The notes under the pieces: generated by a model
The model's input: the letters and a program-made list of their open reading frames with translations, nothing else
Told to the model about the DNA's origin: nothing
Databases searched by the model: none
NCBI GenBank assembly: GCA_030646555.1
Contig: JAUSKP010000047.1
Span: 1-19,362 of the forward strand
Origin: a bacterium
Lineage (GTDB): Bacteria; Patescibacteriota; Minisyncoccia; UBA6257; 02-FULL-45-10c
DNA: 19,362 nucleotides
Direction: 5' to 3'
Shown: positions 14,074 to 18,090 of the stretch, one piece after another
How positions within the stretch are numbered: position 1 is the first letter of the stretch
How the letters are laid out: every line of letters begins with the position of its first letter
Program-made: the position numbers and the translations under genes

Positions 14074-14104
14074 CAAGCCGAATTTTTTATTTGAAAAACA
14101 ATTT

Positions 14105-14263
14105 TTACTTCTTAGAAGGCAAAATCTTGCACATCTTGCAACCGCACTTCACGCACTCGCCCTTCATCATTCTTCCCACTTTGCCGCCTTTCTTTTTCAT
14201 CTCAACTTCATTTTCATTCTTCATTTCCATATTCATTTTACACCTCATGCATCGTGCTTCCAT
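14105..14263 (-). CDS. 52-residue zinc-binding protein, DUF5679-like
   Basis: The frame runs MEARCMRCKMNMEMKN..., with 52 residues. Two cysteine pairs occur: CMRC near the N-terminus (C5, C8) and CVKCGCKMC near the C-terminus (C37, C40, C42, C45). The middle is rich in Lys, Glu and Met, with EVEMKKKGGKVGRMMKGEC. The outline (CxxC, about 28 residues, CxxC) resembles DUF5679 mini zinc ribbons, though the second pair is expanded to four cysteines. Function is unknown. It has its own -35/-10 promoter (14332-14360), and transcripts pass through a 131-bp inserted element to a terminator at 13921-13946. The promoter supports its being real despite its size. Confidence 0.8.
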   Translation of the reverse strand: MEARCMRCKMNMEMKNENEVEMKKKGGKVGRMMKGECVKCGCKMCKILPSKK

Positions 14264-14331
14264 GTTTTTTTTAAAAATTAAGGTTGAGGCTAATCGCGAC
14301 CATCGATTGCCTATTACTTATGCTTAACATA

Positions 14332-14360
14332 AGTATACCAAGCGGTAAAACTTTGAACAA
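14332..14360 (-). promoter_or_regulatory. Promoter of the 52-residue zinc protein gene
   Basis: The boxes are -35 TTGTTC (14355-14360), a 17-bp spacer and -10 TATACT (14332-14337) on the minus strand. The predicted start is near 14325, giving a leader of about 60 nt. The boxes lie just downstream of the T-tract of the candidate ncRNA, so the two units are separate. Confidence 0.68.
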
Positions 14361-14380
14361 TCCATAGAAAACCATAAAAC

Positions 14381-14533
14381 AAAAAATCGCGTTCACAAAA
14401 GGGCCGGCAAATCTTTTGACTCCGAATTCGGATAAGTCAAAAAAATTGTCCTGCTCCGCCTTTCAGCGAAAACTCGCCACAGAACATCGTCCTCACAACG
14501 ACGTTTGGATGCGAACCCTTTTCTAAACGCGAT
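14381..14533 (-). ncRNA. Candidate structured small RNA (about 153 nt) with own promoter and terminator
   Basis: The predicted 5' end, ATCGCGTT (14533-14526), pairs with AACGCGAT (14393-14386). After a 3x3 interior loop AAAAGGG pairs with CCCTTTT (14516-14522 with 14397-14403). Within are a hairpin AACGTCGT/ACGATGTT (14483-14505), a GTTCTG/CAGGAC stem, and TTGACT-tat-CCG-AATT-CGG-AGTCAA (14416-14440). The RNA ends with the closing stem followed by TTTTTT, so the closing stem doubles as terminator. A TATACT -10 box ends 7 nt before the 5' end. No start codon plus frame of note is present. I could not match it to tmRNA, SRP RNA, 6S RNA or RNase P RNA by eye. SRP or 6S remain possible divergent alternatives. 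Confidence 0.6.
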
Positions 14534-14540
14534 AATAAAT

Positions 14541-14569
14541 AGTATACAACATATTTTAAAAAGGTATAG
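14541..14569 (-). promoter_or_regulatory. Promoter of the candidate small RNA
   Basis: The -10 box is TATACT (14541-14546, minus strand). At 17-bp spacing the -35 is CTATAC (14564-14569), a poor match. The predicted start at 14533 coincides with the first base of the closing stem of the RNA. Confidence 0.5.
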
Positions 14570-14600
14570 TAAATATCTGTGGATAACCGAAATAGTATTT

Positions 14601-14674
14601 AGCCACTAGCCACTAGAAGTCAGTGTTTTTGAATTTTCATCGCTAGTCGCTAATTACTAGTCGCTAGTCCACTG
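14601..14674. repeat. CTAGTCGC/AGCCACTAG simple palindromic repeats
   Basis: The left part has AGCCACTAGCCACTAG and the right part has CGCTAGTCGCTAATTACTAG followed by TCGCTAGTCC, partly complementary to each other. This is a degenerate simple-sequence repeat in the gap between the candidate RNA and tRNA-Arg. No gene was seen in it. Confidence 0.45.
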
Positions 14675-14682
14675 CTATTTGT

Positions 14683-14711
14683 TTGCTAATTCCTTAAAAT
14701 CTAATTATTAT
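14683..14711 (+). promoter_or_regulatory. Promoter of tRNA-Arg(CCU)
   Basis: The boxes are -35 TTGCTA (14683-14688), a 17-bp spacer and -10 TATTAT (14706-14711). The tRNA begins 41 bp after the -10 box, leaving a short 5' leader for RNase P. Confidence 0.55.
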
Positions 14712-14752
14712 AAAACAGGCTAAACACAGAGACATAACTAAAATAAGACAAT

Positions 14753-14824
14753 GCCCTCGTAGTTCAATGGATAGAACTGCTCACTCCTAACGAGCGGATA
14801 GAGGTCCGATTCCTCTCGAGGGCA
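14753..14824 (+). tRNA. tRNA-Arg(CCU)
   Basis: The acceptor GCCCTCG pairs with CGAGGGC and the discriminator is A. The D arm is GTTC/GAAC. The anticodon loop CTCCTAA gives CCU, and its stem has one A-C mismatch next to the loop. The T arm is AGAGG/CCTCT with loop TCCGATT. CCA is not encoded. Confidence 0.92.
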
Positions 14825-14863
14825 CATAATAAATCAAAATTTAAAAATCAAAAATCAAAATTG

Positions 14864-14891
14864 TTGAAAAAAATTTAAAAACCTTTATTAT
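14864..14891 (+). promoter_or_regulatory. Promoter of the tRNA remnant/GIY-YIG/tRNA-Ala(GGC) unit
   Basis: The boxes are -35 TTGAAA (14864-14869), a 16-bp spacer and -10 TATTAT (14886-14891). The predicted start is near 14898, 9 bases before the tRNA-like sequence. Its placement is that of a tRNA promoter now driving a protein gene and the next tRNA. Confidence 0.5.
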
Positions 14892-14906
14892 ATATAAACA
14901 ACCAAT

Positions 14907-14961
14907 GGGCCTATAGTATAGAGGTAGAATGTCCCGATGAACATCGGGAAGGTGGATTGTT
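14907..14961 (+). pseudogene. tRNA-Ala-like remnant upstream of the GIY-YIG gene
   Basis: GGGCCTATAGTATAG-A-GGTAGAA matches the 5' part of the intact tRNA-Ala at 15239 with one difference over 23 nt. The anticodon arm is replaced by a perfect palindrome TCCCGATG-aa-CATCGGGA. AGGTGGATTGTT then parallels AGGTGGGAGTT of the real T arm. The 3' T arm and acceptor strand are absent, and the ATG of the nuclease gene follows at once. It cannot fold as a full tRNA. Confidence 0.72.
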
Positions 14962-15225
14962 ATGTATTACCTTTATATATTACAAAGTCAAAAAAATAAA
15001 AGATTCTATATAGGTAGTACAAATAACATCGAAAGAAGGATAATGGAGCATAACAGTGGAAAAACTAAGTCGTTAGTTTATCTTCGCCCTTTATCATTGG
15101 CTTTCAAAAAGGAATTCGGCACGTTAAAAGAAGCAAGGTCTGCGGAAATTAAATTGAAAAAATTCAAAAATAGAAATATCATAGAAAGAGTAATTGCCGA
15201 CCAAGAATTAAAAATGTGTGTATAG
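14962..15225 (+). CDS. GIY-YIG nuclease-domain protein (UvrC-like N-domain, standalone)
   Basis: The product has 87 residues: a single GIY-YIG domain with YYLYILQSQ (the GIY part), RFYIGST (the YIG part), the Arg-bearing helix NNIERRIMEHNSG, and EARSAEIKLKKFKNR, where the conserved acidic residue and basic helix lie. Length and layout match the small YhbQ/UPF0213-like group often mis-named UvrC. No DNA-binding domain is attached. The gene begins directly at the end of a truncated tRNA-like sequence and is followed 13 bases later by an intact tRNA-Ala(GGC), in the same direction. The three probably share one promoter and terminator. The natural substrate is unknown. The link to tRNA loci suggests a mobile or tRNA-targeting past, as inference. 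Confidence 0.9.
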   Translation: MYYLYILQSQKNKRFYIGSTNNIERRIMEHNSGKTKSLVYLRPLSLAFKKEFGTLKEARSAEIKLKKFKNRNIIERVIADQELKMCV

Positions 15226-15238
15226 TATGAGTACAGTA

Positions 15239-15309
15239 GGGCCTATAGTATAGCGGTAGAACGCCTCCATGGCATGGAGGAGGTGGGAGTTCGACTCTCC
15301 CTAGGTCCA
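15239..15309 (+). tRNA. tRNA-Ala(GGC)
   Basis: The acceptor GGGCCTA pairs with TAGGTCC and the discriminator is A. The anticodon arm CCTCC-ATGGCAT-GGAGG gives GGC. The T arm GGGAG-TTCGACT-CTCCC is complete. The D stem carries an A-A mismatch. CCA is not encoded. It is the intact partner of the remnant at 14907. Confidence 0.93.
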
Positions 15310-15340
15310 CACTTCGATAAATTCAGCACAAGCCAACATA

Positions 15341-15365
15341 AAAACCGCCAGAAAGGCGGTTTTTA
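15341..15365. terminator. Bidirectional intrinsic terminator
   Basis: AAAACCGCC-agaaa-GGCGGTTTTT has a 5-bp GC stem with A and T tracts on both sides. It ends the tRNA-Ala(GGC) unit on the plus strand and the 176-residue protein gene on the minus strand. Confidence 0.88.
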
Positions 15366-15371
15366 TAATAT

Positions 15372-15902
15372 TTACTCAATGCAACAATCAACTGCTTTTC
15401 TAACCAGCTCCCCCAGCTTTCCCATAAAACCTTTCTTTTCCGTATCGTGCTTATTCATTGCTTCAGAATCTATTTTTTTAACGTCTCCGGTTGCGATCAA
15501 TTTCATATTCAAGCCCCAGAACAAAGAATAGAGATTGTAAGCTTTTTCAAATAATTCATAGGCTTCTTTTTCTTTTCCGGATCCCAACTGCTTTGTGCCA
15601 ACTTCCATGAGACGCATAGAAGCGGCAAGCAAGTGCTTGGAGATGCACCAAACCTCGCCCTCATATTCTTTAATAATCTTTTTAAGAAGCCCCTTGCGCA
15701 TCTCGCGGACTTCTTTTATCAAATCAAAATATTCCGGCTTGTTTAGCTTGGCTCCGGTAAAAAAGAAGTGTTCTTCAATACTGATAAGGTTCATAATGGC
15801 AATGCTCAAGTCCTCATCGGCGGACAGATCCATCTTTTCCTGCTTCTTCATATTATCCACCTTCGCTATGAAATCATTAAGTTTTTTAATATCTTGTTCC
15901 AT
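15372..15902 (-). CDS. Helical protein of unknown function (176 residues)
   Basis: I do not recognise the family with certainty. The protein looks all-helical and charged: MEQDIKKLNDFIAKVDNMKKQEKMDL, then SIAIMNLISIEEHFFFTGAKLNKPEYFDLIKEVREMRKGLL, then TPR-like GSGKEKEAYELFEKAYNLYSLFWGLN. It ends MGKLGELVRKAVDCCIE with a C-terminal Cys pair. There are no signal peptide and no membrane helix. It is a single-gene unit with a leaderless-type promoter and a shared terminator. The length and clean boundaries argue for a real gene. A scaffold or adaptor role would be a guess. Confidence 0.78.
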   Translation of the reverse strand: MEQDIKKLNDFIAKVDNMKKQEKMDLSADEDLSIAIMNLISIEEHFFFTGAKLNKPEYFDLIKEVREMRKGLLKKIIKEYEGEVWCISKHLLAASMRLMEVGTKQLGSGKEKEAYELFEKAYNLYSLFWGLNMKLIATGDVKKIDSEAMNKHDTEKKGFMGKLGELVRKAVDCCIE

Positions 15903-15911
15903 TGTGTTTTA

Positions 15912-15940
15912 AGTATAAATTAATTTTATTTTTCTGTCAT
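15912..15940 (-). promoter_or_regulatory. Promoter of the 176-residue protein gene (leaderless)
   Basis: The boxes are -35 ATGACA (15935-15940), a 17-bp spacer and -10 TATACT (15912-15917), ending 9 nt before the ATG at 15902. The -35 lies in a TGTCATTGCC sequence that looks like the start of a TGTCATT repeat. Confidence 0.62.
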
Positions 15941-15954
15941 TGCCGTTTCTTTCT

Positions 15955-16050
15955 TGTCATTCCGCACTTGCTTGCCCGTCCGAAGCTTCAGCGGCGGAGG
16001 GATGCGGAATCCAGAAAAAGAACTGGATTCCCGCCTTCGCGGGAATGACA
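15955..16050. repeat. TGTCATTCC...GGAATGACA palindromic repeat, complete form
   Basis: TGTCATTCC (15955-15963) and GGAATGACA (16042-16050) bound the element. Internal arms are ATTCCGCA/TGCGGAAT, TCCAG/CTGGA around AAAAAGAA, and ATTCCCGC-cttc-GCGGGAAT. The last resembles neisserial dRS3-type ATTCCC...GGGAAT repeats and similar REP sequences in many bacteria. It lies in the gap after the CPVC membrane protein gene. Confidence 0.78.
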
Positions 16051-16074
16051 GAGAAAAGTAAGAATGACAATGAT

Positions 16075-16572
16075 TTATTTAGTAATGAAATAAAAAACAG
16101 CGGTAGCAATGATCAGGGCAACGACCGGAACAACTACGCGCTGAAACGGAAAATAAACTTTGTTGCCATTTTTCTCCTTCAAATAAAAATGATATCTTTC
16201 TCCCAAGAAAAATAGCGCGCTTCCAACCAGAACTCCCAATAAAAGCTTATCTATCCCCCACAACGTATTTAATTCTTTTCCAATAAGACCCTCGTAATAA
16301 AGCGGGACTAAAATTAGCAAATAATAAGATAAGAAAGTTATTGATCCGCAGCCTTTAAAACACCAATTCTTTTTGACCAGCCAATTTACCGTCCACCATG
16401 CCATGGCGATAATAAGGGCGCCAACCCATAAGCCAATAATTGTATCGCTCACGCCAAACTCTTCCGCTATACCTATTCCGGCGCCAACTACAACAACGCA
16501 AACCGGACAAACAGCTTGAGCGGACCTAACAAATATAAAACCGCCAATAATCAATAAGGGTAATAAATACAT
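16075..16572 (-). CDS. Polytopic membrane protein with CPVC motif (redox partner candidate)
   Basis: The product has 165 residues. An N-terminal hydrophobic segment ending AQA-VCPVCVVVVG puts CPVC (22-25) at the membrane edge. About four more membrane segments follow (SDTIIGLWVGALIIAMAWWTV, FLSYYLLILVPLYY, LLLGVLVGSALFF, VVVPVVALIIATAVFYF). A second cysteine pair, C71 and C75 (WCFKGCG), lies in a loop. Two Cys pairs in a membrane protein recall the relay logic of CcdA, DsbB or VKOR proteins, but the sequence fits none of these clearly. It follows the tethered thioredoxin-like gene by 2 bases, which strongly suggests joint function in disulfide or thiol transfer across the membrane. Confidence 0.75.
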   Translation of the reverse strand: MYLLPLLIIGGFIFVRSAQAVCPVCVVVVGAGIGIAEEFGVSDTIIGLWVGALIIAMAWWTVNWLVKKNWCFKGCGSITFLSYYLLILVPLYYEGLIGKELNTLWGIDKLLLGVLVGSALFFLGERYHFYLKEKNGNKVYFPFQRVVVPVVALIIATAVFYFITK

Positions 16573-16574
16573 TG

Positions 16575-16952
16575 TTATTTTGTTTTTTCTTGAAAGAAAT
16601 TAATTACATCCACATCCCCCATAAAGCATTTAGCATTTTCTCCGTCCCATAAAAATGGCACGCCAATCGAATCTGTTGGCAATCCGCAAATCTTAGCCTT
16701 AGACTGAAGATCCTTGGCGTTGAATTGATTATTATAAACTTCTTTTTGAGTAAAAGTTATTTTGCTATCAACCTGATTTTCTTTAATATATTTTTCTACA
16801 TTCGCGCAATGAGGGCAGCCGGTTCCCGCATACAAAATAATTGAGTCATCTTTTTTTACGGCAAACCAATCCGGATTTCTAGAAACCGCAAAAATAACTA
16901 TCATGACTGCCGCTAAAAAAGTGATTAAAATAAATAAATCTTTTCTTTTCAT
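16575..16952 (-). CDS. Membrane-tethered thioredoxin/glutaredoxin-like protein
   Basis: The product has 125 residues. An N-terminal anchor (about 7-23, FILITFLAAVMIVIFAV) precedes a thioredoxin fold of about 85 residues. IILYAGTGCPHCANVEKYI holds the active-site CPHC (46-49), and DSIGVPFLWDG holds the cis-Pro loop (about 95-103). CPHC is the DsbA-type dithiol and often oxidising; the short fold is closer to glutaredoxin. Two more cysteines (C89 in KICG, C109 in AKCF) are present. It is the first gene of a two-gene operon with the CPVC membrane protein. A promoter lies at 16974-17002 and a palindrome further upstream. The electron-flow direction cannot be read from sequence. Confidence 0.85.
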   Translation of the reverse strand: MKRKDLFILITFLAAVMIVIFAVSRNPDWFAVKKDDSIILYAGTGCPHCANVEKYIKENQVDSKITFTQKEVYNNQFNAKDLQSKAKICGLPTDSIGVPFLWDGENAKCFMGDVDVINFFQEKTK

Positions 16953-16973
16953 AAGTAATTTGTATTTTTAATA

Positions 16974-17002
16974 ATATTAAGGAAAAATAACGAATTTATC
17001 AA
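16974..17002 (-). promoter_or_regulatory. Promoter of the thioredoxin/CPVC operon
   Basis: The boxes are -35 TTGATA (16997-17002), a 17-bp spacer and -10 TAATAT (16974-16979) on the minus strand. The leader to the ATG at 16952 is about 15 nt. Confidence 0.6.
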
Positions 17003-17027
17003 GCAAGGCAATGATATAAATCCTTAC

Positions 17028-17054
17028 CAATATACCTGGGGTATAGGTATATTG
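17028..17054. promoter_or_regulatory. 27-bp palindrome, possible operator
   Basis: CAATATACCT (17028-17037) and AGGTATATTG (17045-17054) form a perfect 10-bp inverted repeat around GGGGTAT. It lies 26 bp upstream of the thioredoxin operon -35 box and 28 bp upstream of the tRNA-Ser -35 box on the other strand. The ATACC...GGTAT core with a G-tract faintly recalls CsoR-type metal-sensor operators. No regulator gene is in the window. Confidence 0.45.
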
Positions 17055-17081
17055 TAAATGATGCAAATAATAAATGCAATG

Positions 17082-17109
17082 TTGAATATTGCCCTTGATT
17101 TGGTATATT
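17082..17109 (+). promoter_or_regulatory. Promoter of tRNA-Ser(UGA)
   Basis: The boxes are -35 TTGAAT (17082-17087), a 16-bp spacer and -10 TATATT (17104-17109). The tRNA starts 13 bp after the -10 box. Confidence 0.62.
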
Positions 17110-17122
17110 TAGGCTTAGTTAG

Positions 17123-17212
17123 GGAAGGTTGGCAGAGTGGTCGAATGCGCCGCACTTGAAATGCGGTAGAGGAGAAATCCTCTCGGAGGTTCGAATCCTC
17201 CACCTTCCGCCA
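17123..17212 (+). tRNA. tRNA-Ser(UGA) with encoded CCA
   Basis: The acceptor GGAAGGT pairs with ACCTTCC and the discriminator is G. The anticodon arm CCGCA-CTTGAAA-TGCGG gives TGA. A long variable arm GAGGA-gaaa-TCCTC marks a class II serine tRNA. The T arm GGAGG-TTCGAAT-CCTCC is followed by the acceptor, then CCA (17210-17212). Confidence 0.95.
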
Positions 17213-17306
17213 AAATTGAGTGTTCTGCGCCTAAGGCGCACTCGTCCTTTGGCGAGGAATCTCACCCCCACCGCCAACGCTATCTATTTGAAGTCTCGGA
17301 GGCCTG

Positions 17307-17360
17307 CCCTGTTAAATAGCCCCTTGGGCTAAAATTTCAAAGAAATTTTATTTAACAGGG
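17307..17360. repeat. Multi-arm palindromic repeat, family A copy 3 (minimal form)
   Basis: The outer stem CCCTGTTAAATA (17307-17318) pairs with its exact complement at 17349-17360. Two short hairpins fill it: AGCCC-ctt-GGGCT (17318-17330) and AAAATTTC-aaa-GAAATTTT (17331-17349). This is a compact three-way junction of 54 nt, a stripped version of the units at 726 and 3941. The GAGCA flank and the TAAAGG hairpin of the pil copies are missing. Confidence 0.85.
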
Positions 17361-17364
17361 TGAA

Positions 17365-17379
17365 AATCCTCCACCTTCC
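17365..17379 (+). repeat. Direct repeat of the tRNA-Ser(UGA) 3' end
   Basis: AATCCTCCACCTTCC repeats tRNA positions 17194-17208 exactly, and the next bases (ACC versus GCC) nearly continue the match. It lies 171 bp downstream in the same orientation, immediately after the family A copy 3. Partial tRNA 3'-end duplicates of this kind mark attachment sites of integrated DNA. Here the enclosed segment is tiny and gene-free. Confidence 0.6.
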
Positions 17380-17380
17380 A

Positions 17381-17450
17381 CCCCGAACCAGAACGCAGTT
17401 CGGTTCGGGGCTGCCCCGCATCGTTCCGCTCTTGCGGATCTGGTGCGGGG
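17381..17450. repeat. Tandem GC-rich hairpins CCCCGAACC and CCCCGCA
   Basis: CCCCGAACC-a-GAAC-gca-GTTC-GGTTCGGGG spans 17381-17410. CCCCGCA (17414-17420) pairs with TGCGGGG (17444-17450), with an inner CCGC-tctt-GCGG. The second shares its CCCCGCA end with family B elements but lacks the CCTTT extension. The 262-bp gap 17213-17474 also has GCGCC-taa-GGCGC just after the tRNA. Otherwise I see no gene there. Confidence 0.55.
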
Positions 17451-17474
17451 CGCCCTGAATCGCAAAACACGACA

Positions 17475-17753
17475 TTGAAACAAAAACTTTATAAAATTTT
17501 ATCAGTTCTTCTCAAAAACCTCCTGATTTTTTTAATCGGCGGACTTTTAGCGATAGCCGCTACCCTGCTCTGCGCGGAGCCGCTTTTGAAGGCAGCCATC
17601 AAACAAGACGTAGGACTTGGAATCATCGCCGTAGCCCCGGTCCTTATTGTGATCTATGGGATCATATTCGGAATAGCCGGAGGAATTATCTCTGTGATAA
17701 CTTATAATTTGATAAAATTCATAAAGCAAAGAAAAGCCCCGAAAAGTAATTAA
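17475..17753 (+). CDS. Small two-helix membrane protein (TTG start)
   Basis: The product has 92 residues from a TTG codon; no ATG or GTG start is available upstream in frame. A basic N-terminus (KQKLYKILSVLLK) leads into a hydrophobic segment (about 15-33, NLLIFLIGGLLAIAATLLC). A second follows (about 45-75, LGIIAVAPVLIVIYGIIFGIAGGIISVITY). The tail is basic (IKFIKQRKAPKSN). I do not recognise it. The downstream intrinsic terminator supports a transcribed unit, but the promoter is hidden in the palindrome-rich gap. It could be a recent arrival with the tRNA-adjacent island. Confidence 0.6.
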   Translation: MKQKLYKILSVLLKNLLIFLIGGLLAIAATLLCAEPLLKAAIKQDVGLGIIAVAPVLIVIYGIIFGIAGGIISVITYNLIKFIKQRKAPKSN

Positions 17754-17765
17754 GCCGCTGAAAAC

Positions 17766-17801
17766 AAAAAGCCGTTCCGAGACATATCGGAACGGCTTTT
17801 T
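17766..17801. terminator. Bidirectional intrinsic terminator
   Basis: GCCGTTCCGA (17771-17780) pairs with TCGGAACGGC (17787-17796) around 6 nt, with AAAAA before and TTTTT after. It serves the 92-residue protein gene (plus) and the 65-residue protein gene (minus), which converge here. Confidence 0.93.
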
Positions 17802-17809
17802 GATATTTT

Positions 17810-18007
17810 TTACAAACCAGGATTAGACTGAAAGATTATCGGGAAATATTTCAAAAAGAGTATTACCATTACCCAGAAAATAGAAGCAAAAACAACTCCA
17901 GCTATAAAACCGGACAAGCCAGAAGCTAAGATGTTTCCAATTCTAAATTTAAACTTGCGGTGCTCATCACAAATGAATTGCTTCGTAGAATTATATATTT
18001 TTTCCAT
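17810..18007 (-). CDS. 65-residue single-helix membrane protein
   Basis: The chosen start ATG (18005-18007) gives MEKIYNSTKQFICDEHRKFKF. It lies 7 nt after a perfect TATAAT, which rules out the longer frame. A polar basic N-terminal third is followed by one long hydrophobic stretch (IGNILASGLSGFIAGVVFASIF, then WVMVILFLKYFPIIF), one or two membrane passes. The family is unknown to me. The strong promoter and shared terminator make it a well-bounded single-gene unit. Confidence 0.65.
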   Translation of the reverse strand: MEKIYNSTKQFICDEHRKFKFRIGNILASGLSGFIAGVVFASIFWVMVILFLKYFPIIFQSNPGL

Positions 18008-18014
18008 ATAAAAG

Positions 18015-18043
18015 ATTATACCATGCCACAAAAGATGTGAAAA
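18015..18043 (-). promoter_or_regulatory. Promoter of the 65-residue membrane protein gene (leaderless)
   Basis: A perfect -10 box TATAAT (18015-18020, minus strand) ends 7 nt before the ATG. The -35 at 17-bp spacing is TTTTCA (18038-18043), a weak match. The predicted start coincides with the start codon. Confidence 0.6.
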
Positions 18044-18050
18044 ATTCTGA

Positions 18051-18056
18051 TATACT
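18051..18056 (+). promoter_or_regulatory. -10 box of the P-type ATPase gene
   Basis: TATACT (18051-18056) is a good -10 box. No convincing -35 was seen at 16-18 bp. The leader to the ATG at 18091 would be about 28 nt. The two divergent promoters of this gap overlap within about 40 bp. Confidence 0.5.
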
Positions 18057-18090
18057 GAATAAAAGCTATGATTGAGACAAATTCTTAAAA

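Noticed and set aside
14091..14327. 78-codon plus-strand frame over the zinc protein gene
   Set aside because: It is antisense to a better-supported 52-residue Cys-rich gene with its own promoter, and its product is a low-complexity Phe/His/Ile string.
14907..14961. A functional tRNA-Phe (GAA in the loop)
   Set aside because: The loop is not 7 nt, and the 3' T arm and acceptor strand are absent.
18068..18088. Six-codon mini-ORF (MIETNS) just before the ATPase gene, as a possible leader peptide
   Set aside because: It is too short, lacks a regulated-codon run or attenuator hairpins, and is easily chance.
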